The position numbers and the translations under genes are program-made. Source: Maniola hyperantus (taxonomy: Eukaryota > Arthropoda > Insecta > Lepidoptera > Nymphalidae). Taken from it: 64,000 bases of DNA. Of the stretch, positions 34,270 to 45,700 are shown one piece after another; positions within the stretch are counted from its first letter, which is position 1; every line of letters begins with the position of its first letter. The notes under the pieces were generated by a model. That model searched no databases, was not told where the DNA came from, and was given only the letters and a program-made list of their open reading frames with translations. The DNA lies in assembly GCF_902806685.2 (NCBI RefSeq), contig NC_048546.1, positions 3,224,001 through 3,288,000 of the forward strand. Reading direction: 5' to 3'.

Positions 34270-35841
34270 TTACACACTTTTAAAAATATGCTGCTTATAA
34301 TACTTCAACTCCTCAATACTTTCCAAAATATCACATAGACATCTATGCTCGAATTTTTTCTGAGGTGTTCTTGAATACTCCTTAGGATACCACCTTTTCG
34401 CCAATTCCTTCAATGTACTGACATCTATGATTCTATAGTGTAAATAGTTGTTCAAGTTAGGCATGTATTTTCGAAGGAATAGTCTGTCCATATACACGCT
34501 GTTACCTCCCAAAGGGCATTTATTTTCAGGTGCATGCACCTTGACAAAGTTTAGTATTTGATTTTCAGCGTCACTTAGTGATACTTTTGATTCTCGGCTT
34601 GCATCAGTCAGGCCAGTCTAAAAAAACACAGAAAATAATCATCAATATTTGCTATTTAGCTTTTTATACTATACTAGCTTATGCTCGCGACTTCGTCCGC
34701 GTGGACTACACAAACTTCAACCCCCTATTTCAACCCCTTAGGGGTGGAAATTTCAAAAATCCTTTCTTAACGGATGCCTAAGTCATAATAGCTATCTACA
34801 TGCCAAATTTCAGCCACATCCGCCCAGTAGTTTGAGCTGTGTGTTGATAGATCAGTCAGTCAGTCAGTCATCTTTTCCTTTTGTATATTTAGACTATGCA
34901 GAAACTAAAACTTTGTATGCCTTATTCACTGTAGATCCAAAGATTCTCTGGTGTTGTAGTGAAACAATATGTTGTGTTTAGAAGACTTGTGTGGTATGGG
35001 GTGGTAGTGGTGCATATTGCTTGCTTTCCCTGCATGGTTAGTAGTGGAAGGGCGGGAGGTGCAAATTTCAAGCTGCACATTGTAGATTACAGATTTAAAT
35101 GTTTTGGTGAATTATAGCTGTTCACCTAGTGGACAGGCGACATTAAACAAGTGACAGGGAGCTGTGGATTCATGACTGTAACATGTGGAAGTTCCTACAA
35201 GAGACGTCCAGCAGTGGACGTCTATCGGTTGATATAATGATGATGATGAAATTTGCTGTTTCTTGTGTACGAAATATACAAAAAATTGCAAATACCTCAC
35301 CATGTTGTGTAATACACCACTGGTGCATATTGTTCAATATGTCATCAGGCTGATGTATAATAATATTTGGTCCTGTTGCAACAATGTTCAGACTCGCGTC
35401 GGTGACCAGGCAGGCTATCTCCAGAATATGGTCCTTCTCTATATCTAGACCTGTCATTTCTAGATCTACCCACACTATTCTTTTAGCTTCACTTCTAACT
35501 TCTGCTGTAGTTTTTATGTTCATTTTTGACTGATACACTGAAAATAATAATTTCATAATAACTTCAGCCAAGAAGATTGATGTTAGATATTATTGGTAGA
35601 CACTATTTACTAGAACCTTGACAGATAAAGAACAGACAACATTAAATGAATCACAGGGAGTCGCTGGATCCAGGTGGCACTAATTTGATCGCAAGACATG
35701 TTTAAATTTGTAAAACCGTCCAACTCTTAACCTCAAACGAACATAATCACATTTTTCACACTTACAACTTGTGCTTGGTTTAATAAACATATCAACAACA
35801 CATGTTGTCCAAGAAGCTAGATAATGACGACAAAATATCAT
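34270..35841 (-). CDS. REXO2: Oligoribonuclease (REXO2/Orn type, DEDDh 3'-5' exonuclease)
   Basis: Minus-strand exons 35841-35766, 35537-35296 and 34617-34270 (TAA) join in frame to 221 residues. The enzyme degrades very short RNAs (2-5 nt) and in animals acts mainly in mitochondria and cytosol. The DEDDh residues are visible: Asp50 and Glu52 in 'RIVWVDLEMTGLDIEKD', Asp150 in 'NSVYMDRLF', His197 and Asp202 in 'EHRCLCDI'. Family-typical 'HYRIIDVSTLKELAKRWYP' lies between. The first exon (MIFCRHYLASWTTCVVDMF...) lacks acidic residues early and resembles a mitochondrial presequence; an internal Met at residue 31 could start a cytosolic form. Exon 1 was chosen because its AGTT/GTAAGT donor and phase fit the acceptor before 'YQSKMN' exactly. 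An alternative start is the ATG at 35556-35554, reading through that acceptor. Confidence 0.88.
34674..34890 (+). repeat. Lepidopteran 'tcgtccgcgtgg' repeat in oligoribonuclease intron
   Basis: It starts 'tagcttatgctcgcgacttc', runs through 'aaccccttaggggtgg', 'gtcataatagctatctacat' and 'ccgcccagtagtttgagctg', and ends in (AGTC)n. The same family is present at 1010, 51785, 52005 and elsewhere. Confidence 0.75.
35150..35250 (+). mobile_element. RTE LINE 3' tail in oligoribonuclease intron
   Basis: It contains 'cagggagctgtggattcatg', 'acgtccagcagtggacgtct' and 'atcggttgatataatgatga', the RTE 3' terminus with a (GAT)n-type end. A shorter relative ('gaatcacagggagtcgctgg') is at about 35640-35690 in the other intron. 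Confidence 0.65.
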
Positions 35842-36499
35842 TTGTATTATTTTATAAAGAGATATTTGTTTTTTCCTCCTACCGAATATCAATCACTTCA
35901 ATTTCATATTTTTCTATTTAATTATCTTTTCTTTTCTGTGATTTTCTAACTTTTCTGTTCTGTTCTGAGGTTTGACTTCATTTTTAGGGTTCCGTTTCCG
36001 TAGTCGAATGGCTAAAAACGGAACGCTTGTCCCTTATAGATTCGTTATGTTTGTGTCTGTCTGTCCGTCCGTATGTTACATACAGCCACAGAGTACTTTG
36101 TAATATAATACAGCCACTTTTAACCGAAACTATAGTACCCTAATATAATACTACTCTATGCTATACTGTTGAAACGAGGTTGTAACTTGTAAGTATTCTG
36201 TGAACCGCATTAAGATTTTTACACAAAAATAGGAAAAAAAACAATAAATTTTGAGAGACACTTCCAAAGTGGTGAAATGTGCCCCCCCCCCCCCCCTGTT
36301 ACAGTCAGTGGCGTGCACAGTGTTTGAAGCCAGGGTAAGCATTAGTTAGGTAGGAACCTATTTACTGGCAGGTCATAATGAAAAATATGCATTGAGCCAT
36401 TACAACTAGGGTAAGCAGTGCATTTATGCCTCTATGACCTGCACGCCACTGCTGTTACTTCTAACTTAGTGCTAAATTTTTTTTACGAGACATTTGTTT
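35842..36499. other. Upstream region of oligoribonuclease with repeats
   Basis: The minus-strand promoter and 5' UTR of oligoribonuclease presumably begin here. From 35986 there is a partial GGTTCCG repeat, then a run of 15 C at 36282-36296, then a small MITE (36306-36451). No gene was recognised. Confidence 0.5.
36306..36451. mobile_element. MITE, 146 bp, 12-bp perfect terminal inverted repeats
   Basis: The left end 'cagtggcgtgca' is exactly complementary to the right end 'tgcacgccactg'. Internal direct repeats 'agggtaagcattag/agggtaagcagtg' are present. The flanks 'gttac' occur close to both sides, but an exact target duplication could not be fixed. Confidence 0.8.
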
Positions 36500-38165
36500 G
36501 TTTGGTGAGTGTTGGGGGTGCTTATGGTCACAAAGACATTGCGGATGCATTCCGCAGTCATTTCACTGTAAAGTCACCTTTAAATTTTGTGTCGGGTTTG
36601 AATATGAACGAAGCTGAGACCATCATGTCAGAACGAAATGAAAAGATACCTGCAAAGAATATAGAAAAAATAATTAATGAGATGGTAAGAGGAAAATCAC
36701 CTAGTCATGATGGTCTCAGCATCGAACACTTCAAACATGCTGGGATACATCTTCCGCGAGTCCTTTCACTGTTTTACAGCTTGTGTTTGAGCCACTCTTA
36801 CCTGCCTGAACCGCTTATGAGGACTATTGTGGTTCCCATTGTCAAAAATAAGACTGGGGACACATCCGACTTGAGCAATTACCGACCCATTTCACTTGCG
36901 ACCACCGCAGCCAAGGTACTTGACAGTGTGTTAAATGAATGTCTCAATAAATACGTATTAATAAATAATGCGCAATTTGGATTTAAACCAAATGTGTCGA
37001 CGGAGAGCGCCATTTATTGCTTGAAACACACTGTCAAGTACTACACCGCGAGGCGGACGCCGGTGTATGCGTGCTTCCTCGATTTGTCGAAAGCTTTTGA
37101 CCTAGTCTCATATGACGTGTTGTGGGGCAAGTTGAGGGATGCGGATGTGCCGATGGAGTACACGGCTATACTGAAATACTGGTATGCTAACCAGCGTAAC
37201 CAGGTGAGGTGGGTTGGTGCTCTGTCGGATGAATACAGGCTGGAATGCGGTGTGAGGCAGGGTGGTTTAAGCTCTCCTTTGCTGTTTAACCTGTATATTG
37301 ATCAACTTATTGAACGACTGAGTGGCACACATGTCGGCTGCCACATCGATGACATATGTGTCAACAATATAAGCTATGCTGACGACATGGTGCTGCTCAG
37401 TCCTTCAATAGCAGGGCTTAGGAAGCTGCTTTCCATCTGCGAGACATATGCGGAGGAACATGGCCTAAAATATAACTCAAAAAAGAGTGAATTATTAGTA
37501 TTTAAGGCACCGAAAATACGGCCACGCCATGTTCCACCCGTATGTCCCGGTGGTGTACCTCTGAAGGTCGTGGATAAATTTAAATATCTTGGTCATATTG
37601 TCACGAGTGACCTAAGAGATGATGAGGATATTGAACGAGAACGCAGGGCGTTGGCGGTAAGAGGCAATATGCTCGCCCGTAGGTTTGCCCGGTGCACTGC
37701 AGACGTGAAAGTAACTTTATTTAAAGCGTTCTGTCAGTCCTTCTATACCGGTGCACTATGGGTGACATATACACGCCGAGCCTACAGCGCCCTGCGTGTT
37801 CAATATAATAACGCCTTTAGGATGCTGTTGAGGTTGCCGTGGCGCTGTAGCGCATCTAAAATGTTTGCAGACGCTCACACCAATGACTTTTTTGCCATAA
37901 TGCGCAAAAAAGCGACATCTCTCCTGCAGCGCTTACGTACCAGCGACAACGGCATCCTAAAGGTAATTGCTGCCAGGCCTGACTGTCCCATACTACACCA
38001 CTGTGTGGCGGTAGCTATTGGGTCAGTAAAATAAAATTAATTGTACCTACCCACTAATGAACTAACAATACTAACTTACCATTTAAGGAAAAACTGTAAC
38101 TAACATACTAACAATCTATGGATCTATGAATGGTCTGAAATAAACGTTTATTTATTTATTTATTT
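36500..38165 (+). mobile_element. 5'-truncated non-LTR retrotransposon with open reverse transcriptase frame
   Basis: The frame is uninterrupted from upstream to the TAA at 38034 (about 510 codons from 36500). The blocks of a non-LTR reverse transcriptase appear in order: a linker 'KDIADAFRSHF', 'SNYRPISL' near 36880, 'ACFLDLSKAFDLVSYDVLW' (block A Asp), 'GVRQGGLSSPLLFNLYIDQL', and the catalytic 'SYADDMVLL' with the two Asp at 37381-37386. A C-terminal region follows. The endonuclease domain is missing, so the copy is dead through 5' truncation. The 3' UTR ends in (TTTA)n at about 38145-38165. The exact clade (CR1/Rex/jockey group) cannot be named with confidence. The upstream in-frame codons from 36418 overlap the MITE and are not part of the element. 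Confidence 0.85.
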
Positions 38166-38908
38166 CACCGCGATTAATAACCTCATCTGGTGACAGAAGG
38201 GCTGGCTCATTTTTTGCGCGACGGATCAGCCTGGCTGTCCAGCGCGGAAATGCTGTCAGTATTCTTGGTTCCACGCGGGCATAATTTGTATAGTAATTAG
38301 ATAAGGCTAGCTATAACTTTTATTGTAATATTTTCATTATAAAAAGTCAATAATATTTTATTTAAAAAAAAACTTCTAAAATAAGAGACTGATAAAACTA
38401 AAAAAAATATATGATGTACATTACCATGCAAACTTCCACCGAAAATTGGTTTGAACGAATCTAGTAAGTAGTTTTTGATTTATCGTGCAAAATGTCGATA
38501 AAATACGATTGTACTACGGAACCCTCAGTGTGCGAGTCTGATTCGTACTTGGCCGGTTTTTTTAACTGGCTTTGCAGCTCTGGGTTCTAGCCTTTTAGGT
38601 AATACGATCAATCGAGGTATGACACGTGGGGGCACAGATATGTCCAGATTTGCAACTAGCGTGGCCCCCTCAGTCCCTCTCGCTCAAGCAGATTTTCTTA
38701 CTTGTGAAATGTCATTCCTTCTACACTTCACATTGTTTGCCAAATACTCACGTACAAATACATTTTGGCAAACAAAAAAAAGTGGCCACGGTGATAAGGA
38801 CAAAACATAATCATTTTGTCACGTTCTAATAAGAGCTTAAATGCATTTAGCTATCTCGCTCTAACAGTAAGTGTCACAATAGGGCTCCTGCTAATAGTAC
38901 TTGTTCTG

Positions 38909-39035
38909 AGCGTGGGGGACACCCCACAAACCCGCATGTCACGTGCGGCGTGCCCAATCCCGCACTGGGTGGCGGGGCTGTGCGGGTGTGCGGGGCGTCC
39001 CGACCCCGATTGCTATCGCGACCAGCTGTCGGGTA
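38909..39035. repeat. GC-rich MITE
   Basis: 'gcgtgggggacaccccacaa', 'cccgcatgtcacgtgcggc', 'ggggctgtgcgggtgtgcgg' and the end 'ccgattgctatcgcgacc' relate it to the copies at 1205-1378 and 31053-31182. Confidence 0.65.
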
Positions 39036-39089
39036 TTATACTCTCAGACTAAGAATAAGGAGACTTGGCATAATTAAAATTATACCTTG

Positions 39090-39352
39090 TTAGAGCAAGC
39101 TAGGTGTATAGAGCTGTTGTAACTGAAATTGTAACTTAAAATAACTATGTATCGAAGTTTAATGACGATTAATTTTGATTAATATATGACGATTATAATG
39201 ACGAAGTTTAATCGTGATTTATATATAATGTACAAATGTTATATTTTACAATGCCCTGACGGGGCTTTCATGCTGTAATATTGTAATATTATATATGTTA
39301 TGATGTAAGACATGAATGCAAATAAATAAAGAATAAAGAATAAAGAATAGAA
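39090..39352 (+). mobile_element. LINE-like 3' end with (AATAAAG)n tail
   Basis: 'atgccctgacggggctttc' followed by 'gtaatattgtaatattatat' and a short-period A-rich terminus 'aataaagaataaagaataaa' is typical of the 3' UTR and tail of non-LTR retrotransposons. No coding remnant was recognised. Confidence 0.5.
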
Positions 39353-40321
39353 AAGCTCTGAAGAGTGATAGAGATATAAACACAGTTATTTTTCTTAGTC
39401 ATACTCATAGTTTAGCTTTTTCCTCTATGATAGTAATTTAGTGCGAATATTACGAGTTTTTATTTAGTTTTCTGTTTTAAATTTAGTATTGAAGGTGTGT
39501 GGAAGCCATTTATGTTGAATTGCTGTGTAAAAGTTGTAGCGAACGCAAATTATGAAACATAACATTTAATACGTAGGTAAGTATTATTTCTTTTGTTGTT
39601 TTTTCCCTTTCGGGTATACGCGTTTGACAAGTCTCTTGATTCTTTTTTTTGTTGTGTGTGTTGTTTTGGATTGACTACTGGCTGCTACAGCATTACCGGG
39701 GGGGTTGGCGAGTGCGAAGCTCCGCCTGGGGGTGAGCCTTAGGGCTCGAAGAAATAATTCGAGAGGTCGGGGGGCAACGTCCTCATAAGGGCACCTACTG
39801 TGAGGCTTGGACCACGGCTTAGGATGACGTTGGGATGGGTGGAGTTGTTGGACTACTGGTTAGTCCGTACGCCCCCGAGGCCTTGGCGTGAGTCCTCGTC
39901 CGGGTGACGTTAGAAATCGGGGACCTTGTCTTCGCCGGCGAAGACGCTGTGATGAGGTTGTATTGTGTAGCCCTATACAAATGTTGTTAATCGGTTTAGA
40001 CAAATATTGACGACTAAATAATGGTAATTGTCATGTTATTCATCGTTACGTCGGGCTATCGCTACCTCATTCGCGGTTACACAGTACTAGTCTAGCTTTT
40101 TTATTCAGTCTACGTCTCTAAGGCTCAAAAGGCTTAGAATCCAGAGCTGGAAAGTCAGTTAAACAAACTTTTACACTACTCTACGCCCTATGTTTTATAT
40201 TTATTTATTTATCCTTATGTACTCTGTGTTCTAGATTGTCATGGTGCCTAAAGGTTGAATTTGTTTTTAATTTGATAATTTTGATTTATTCAGCTCATAT
40301 TCAGCCCCTTTAAGAGGAAAA

Positions 40322-42681
40322 ATGAACAGAATAATTTTAAATCATTGTCGGTGCTTAAAAAAATCGAGTAAGTACAAGACAATCACTAACTTCATAAAAT
40401 AAACAGAATTTTATATCGCCCTAACCTTTCATAACAGTTATTAGAATAAAATGACTTCATCAATGTATTTAGTTTATAATTAGTTACTTCTTACTAATGG
40501 AAAACTTTAACCCAATTATTTTAAAAGATCTCATTTGATATACCTACCTTATAATATTAAATTTGTTTGAATAAAAATACTTTCAAGAGGCTTTGTTGTA
40601 CGCACTTATAATTTTTTTTTGCCATCTTCACATGTGGATCACGTCCTATGTGAATGTCTATAAACTTAAAGAATAAAGTCGCTATGAATTACAATATGTA
40701 CATACAGAATACTAAAATCAGTGGTTTTTTAACAGTTAATCATAAAATATTTAGGTACTTAGATTTCTGAGATTCTATAGGCCAACTGTTATTTTTATCA
40801 TAATCTTAATGAATAAAGCTATGTGTTTTTTTAGCTTTACAATGGGAGACCAGACAGTATCAAAACTTTCCATACTTAACACTCTCAAGGTCATTATCTT
40901 ATTACACAACTCAACCCATCGGATTGCAGTATGATATTAGTCAGAAGCCTTTCAACACAAGAGTGTTTTATCACCCTTATGTAAGAACAATATCTACTAG
41001 TAAGGTGTACTATGAGAAAGAGCCATTGAAGCCATCCTCAAAGGTGGAAGCGACAGTTGAATCTGTTAAAAAAGGTATCGAGGAGAAGGAAAATCTGCCA
41101 AAAAAGGAAGCAGTTAAAAAGAGTTTAAAAGAAAGGATTATGGGTGAATTGCGACACTACTACCATGGGTTCAGACTACTGTTTATTGAAGTCAGAATAT
41201 CTGCCTCGTTATTGTTTAAGATTCTAAAAGGTCAGTCCTTAACACGCAGGGAGCACCGATTGTTGGTCACTACGATCGGTGATTTGTTCAGAATGGTGCC
41301 ATTTATTGTGTTCATAGCTGTACCATTCTTGGAGTTTGCTCTACCGGTTTTCATTAAACTGTTCCCGAATATGCTGCCATCTACCTTTGAGAGTCGGAGT
41401 CAAACAGAAGCCAAGCTTAAACAGCATTTGAAGGTGAAATTGGAGATGGCTAAATTCTTTCAAGAAACATTAGATCAGATGGCTCCACAAGCTAGTAACA
41501 GACATTCTGAGCTAGCTAAAGAGTTTACAGGTTTCTTTAATAAGATAAGAACGTCGGGTGACGTGGCTACGAGTGAGGAAATAATGAAGTTTTCCAAACT
41601 CTTTGAGGATGAGCTTACCTTAGATTCTCTTCAAAGACCACATTTGGTTGCGTTGTGTAAAGTTTTGAATGTTTCCACGATTGGTACCAGTGCTATGTTG
41701 AGATTTAGTTTGAGGATGAAGTTGCGATCCTTGGCTGCGGACGACAAGATGATTGCTAAGGAAGGTGTGGATAGTTTGAATTTCAGCGAGTTACAGCAGG
41801 CGTGCAAAGCTAGGGGCATGAGAGCTTATGGTGTATCAGAGGAGAGGTTACGAAAAGAATTGAAGAACTGGTTGGATTTGTCACTGAACGAGAAGGTTCC
41901 ACAATCCTTACTCCTGCTATCAAGAGCACTGATGGTTCCCGAGCATGTGCCCACAACATACAAACTGAAGGCCACAATTTTGGCATTGCCGGAACAAATT
42001 GCCACACAAACAAGTGCTGCAATTGGTGAGAAAGAGGGCAAAGTTGATTTCAAGGTAAGTTTTTGATGTTGATTGATGTAGTATTATAAGCCCATGACCC
42101 AGGCGTTGAAGGATAATGAGGACATAGAAAGAGAGCTCAGAGCGCTCACTGCGAAGAGTAATATGCTGGCCTGCAGATTCGCTTGATGTACTAAGGAAGT
42201 AAAAATTACCCTATTCAAAGTGTATTGTCAATCCTTCTACTCGAGCGGTCTGAGGGTCAGATACTCCAAAAACGCTGAACGAATACACTATTAATCTTTA
42301 TTGAACATTTTTCATTGCATCTCATATTTCATATAGTAAACAAAATCATTCATACCTACCTAGTTTTGAACTCAAAGATCTCAGAAATGTCGTAACATTT
42401 ACGACATTTCACCATTGAATGCTTTTTGAATCACTTAGTGCTCATACGCACTAGCGGTTAGCCGCCCAGGCGGTTCATCTTAGTGGCTTGCCACCTGACG
42501 CGGTTGAAACAGCGTCAGGCGGTTGAACCGCTAGTCAGAGAATTGCGATCAGTCTATCATAATCGAAATGTTTTTATAAACTGCTGCTTCACAATTCCAT
42601 ATGCTTCTCTTTGTTGAATTTCGACGATACATTTTTCGGTATCTGAAGTTCATGACTGCGCTTATAACATAGTACTAATAG

Positions 42682-42746
<65 letters not shown>

Positions 42747-45700
42747 TACTGCCTCCCGTTCAACCGCCGCGGTTGGAATTTCGTTGCGGTTTAGTGCGTA
42801 CAAAACGAGCGGTTTCATATAAAAATATAAAAGCGGCTAGCCGCGCGCTACCCGCGCACGCGGTTAACCGCTAATGCGTATGAGCGCTTAATCCGTCGAT
42901 TGACACTGGCCACCGAAACGAGCTTTCTCAAATTAGCAAATTTGTAGATATGTTAACTAGGGTCAATGCCTTTAGTACTTGTGTTATGATATAACATGCA
43001 CACAGTTTATTTGTCATGGAGAAAATACAGTATATCTATATAAAAGTAAAAGATGATTTACTGATCTATCAATGCACAGCTCAAACCACTGGACAATCTG
43101 GCTGGGCATGCAGATAGCTATTTTGACGTAGACATCCGCTAAGAAAGTATTTTTGAAAATTTAACCCCTAAGGGGGTAAAATAGGGGTTTGAAATTTGTG
43201 TAGTCCACGCGAACGAAGTCGCGAGCATAAACTAGTTTCATATAAAAAGACCACTGAAATGGTACTTGCGCAGTAGGCGATTTATGAATAGTTTATGAAA
43301 TGGTAGGTGGGATGTGGATTAGTGGTGTCAAATACTGTTAAACTTACATAATATAATATCAATAATTGTTATTAAAATTTATTGATAAATAAACACGTTA
43401 AAAATATAACACTGACTAAAAAAAAAAAACACGATACCTACCCCACTTGATTTCATCTTACTTTGAAAATTGAAAACACTACTTTCATGAACACATTTCA
43501 ATTTATTTTTGGTGATGTAACCAAACGAGTCGCAGGGAGCCGCTGGATTCAGGCGCCGCAAGACCGTGACGTGTGGAGTGGAAGTCACTCCAAGAGACTT
43601 ATGTCCAGCAGTGGACGTCTATCGGTTGATGATGATGATGATGATGATGATGACGTGACCAGAAATTACGGTTTTCAAATTTTCCCCCTTGCGTGTGCTA
43701 TAAATCCTAGGTAGGTACCTACCTACCTGATAAATTCATGATTCAAGGTCCATGGGAAGTACCCTGTAGGTTTCTTGACAGACAGACAGACAGACGGACG
43801 CACAGACAGACGGACGGATGGACGCACAGACAGACGGACGGACGGACGCACAGACAGACGGACGGACGGACGCACAGACAGACAGACGGACGGACAGACA
43901 ACGAAGTGAGCAAAATAAACAACACCATCAAATTACCCGAAAAAATAAACTAGCAAAAAGTCTATGAACGCGCACTATCGTTAATCGAACAGTATCGGTA
44001 ATAAACAGAAATAACAAAAATTTCGACTATTGTATTATTTATGTATCAAATCAAAGCATCAACAAAAATAACAAAATTATTTAACTTATTTATTAACACT
44101 TCGTAGGTATTCGATGGGAACAACAAAATCATTTGATATGCTAAATTTATCATCATATCGATGTGGTGCTATTTAACATTAGTTGACTTGCTATTTTTAA
44201 CCATATTCAATGCATCGGTATTTGTAGCGCATGACGTAATCGGTCGCAATCGGTAGGTATAATGTCGTCGCGCACGCGTTTTGCACCGCGCGCCCCCTTC
44301 GAAATTTAATTTCCTGGAATCTTCGCGCTACCTACTTAAGAACCTACTGCAGCTACTTAGAACGTAGGTATAGGTCCTAACTATAATAATTTGTATTTTT
44401 TGATTTAATAATATTTTTTTATTTAAAATTGTTAAGTTTTAGTATCGCAGTTAATCAACAAACTTTAATATGTGTTAAATTAACAGGTTAATAAATAAAT
44501 TGGTCACCTCTAATGTGGATACGACGGCAGAGGTGTCTGTCAGAGGTAGAGGATTGATTAGTTTGTCAACCTTTTACTTTCCACAAAATATGAGAGAACA
44601 GTCATCATCATCATGATCACCCCATTGCCGGCTCACTACAGAGCACGGGTCTCCTCTCAGACTGAGAAGGGTTTTGACCATAGTCTACCAGTTCTACCAC
44701 GCTGGCCATGTGCGGATTGGTAGACTTCACACACCTTCGAGAACATTATGGAGAATTCTTAGGCATGCAGGTTTCCTCACGATGTTTTCCTTCACCGGTA
44801 AAGCAAGTGATATTTAATTAATTAAAACGCACATAACTCCGAAAAGTTTGAGGTGCGTTCCCGGGATCGAACTCCCGACCTCCGATTAGAAGGCGGATGT
44901 CCTAACCACTGGGCTATCACAGCATTTTAGAGAAAATAGACGAACGCTCATACAGTATAATGTACTTCTATTTGTATATTTATACTTAATACTTAAAGTA
45001 ATTATGAAAGCCATGTTATTACGGTTTCACACATTTTCACCGAAGTATTTGTTGTTCAATTTTCTTTTATCTGAAAGCAACTGTAATGATATATCTATAT
45101 TTTTCAGACTAAACTGGATACCATTAAACTCGAAGAACAGAAGATTAAAGAAGAAAGGAAAGAACTACAAGAGGCGGAAAGAGAAAAGGAAATTCTTGAA
45201 GCCAAGAAACGAGAGAAGGAAGAACTCAAGGATAAGGCTCCGATTCTTGACGAACTCAGCACCCCAGTTATGGTGGACGCTGCACCGGTTATTGAGGTGG
45301 ATGCTGTTAAGCCGAAGACCGAAGAAGGCCTGTCTGGCAAAGATATTGAAGTGATTGAGGATGCTTTAGAGAAATTAGGTATAGTTGGCACTGATTCAGT
45401 AGTTAAAGTTTTTGCAAGGTCAAGGCAGTTCAGTTTTTGTGTTTGAAGTTCATTTCACTCAGTTTTCTGAAATGGTGTGCTATTGCTATAAATAGTAATG
45501 ACAATATTTATGCAGAAACCACGTACCACTACGCGGCCGAAAGTGATGAACATCGGCTTTTACAATGACATTTCATTTTTAGGGTTCCGTACCTCAAAAG
45601 GAAAAACGGAACCCTTATAGGATCACTTTGTTGTCTGTCTGTCCGTCTGTCTGTCTGTCAAGAAACCAACAGGGTACTTCCCGTTGACCTAGAATCATGA

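Larger units (their letters stand above)
38166..40321. other. Intergenic repeats between the retrotransposon and LETM1
   Basis: It contains a GGTTCCG-repeat end (about 38375-38562), a GC-rich MITE (38909-39035), a LINE-like 3' end with (AATAAAG)n (about 39090-39352) and a G-rich stretch (about 39600-39975) that looks like retroelement leader but is not identified. The LETM1 promoter must lie before 40322. No host gene was recognised. Confidence 0.5.

Noticed and set aside
36418..36499. Start of the retrotransposon protein at 36418
   Set aside because: The first codons lie inside a MITE with its own perfect terminal repeats; similarity to the retrotransposon begins only after it.
43738..43953. 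Repetitive frames encoding Thr/Asp/Arg-type and Val/Cys/Leu-type repeats on both strands
   Set aside because: They are the two readings of a 24-base minisatellite; no start context, splice site or family support.
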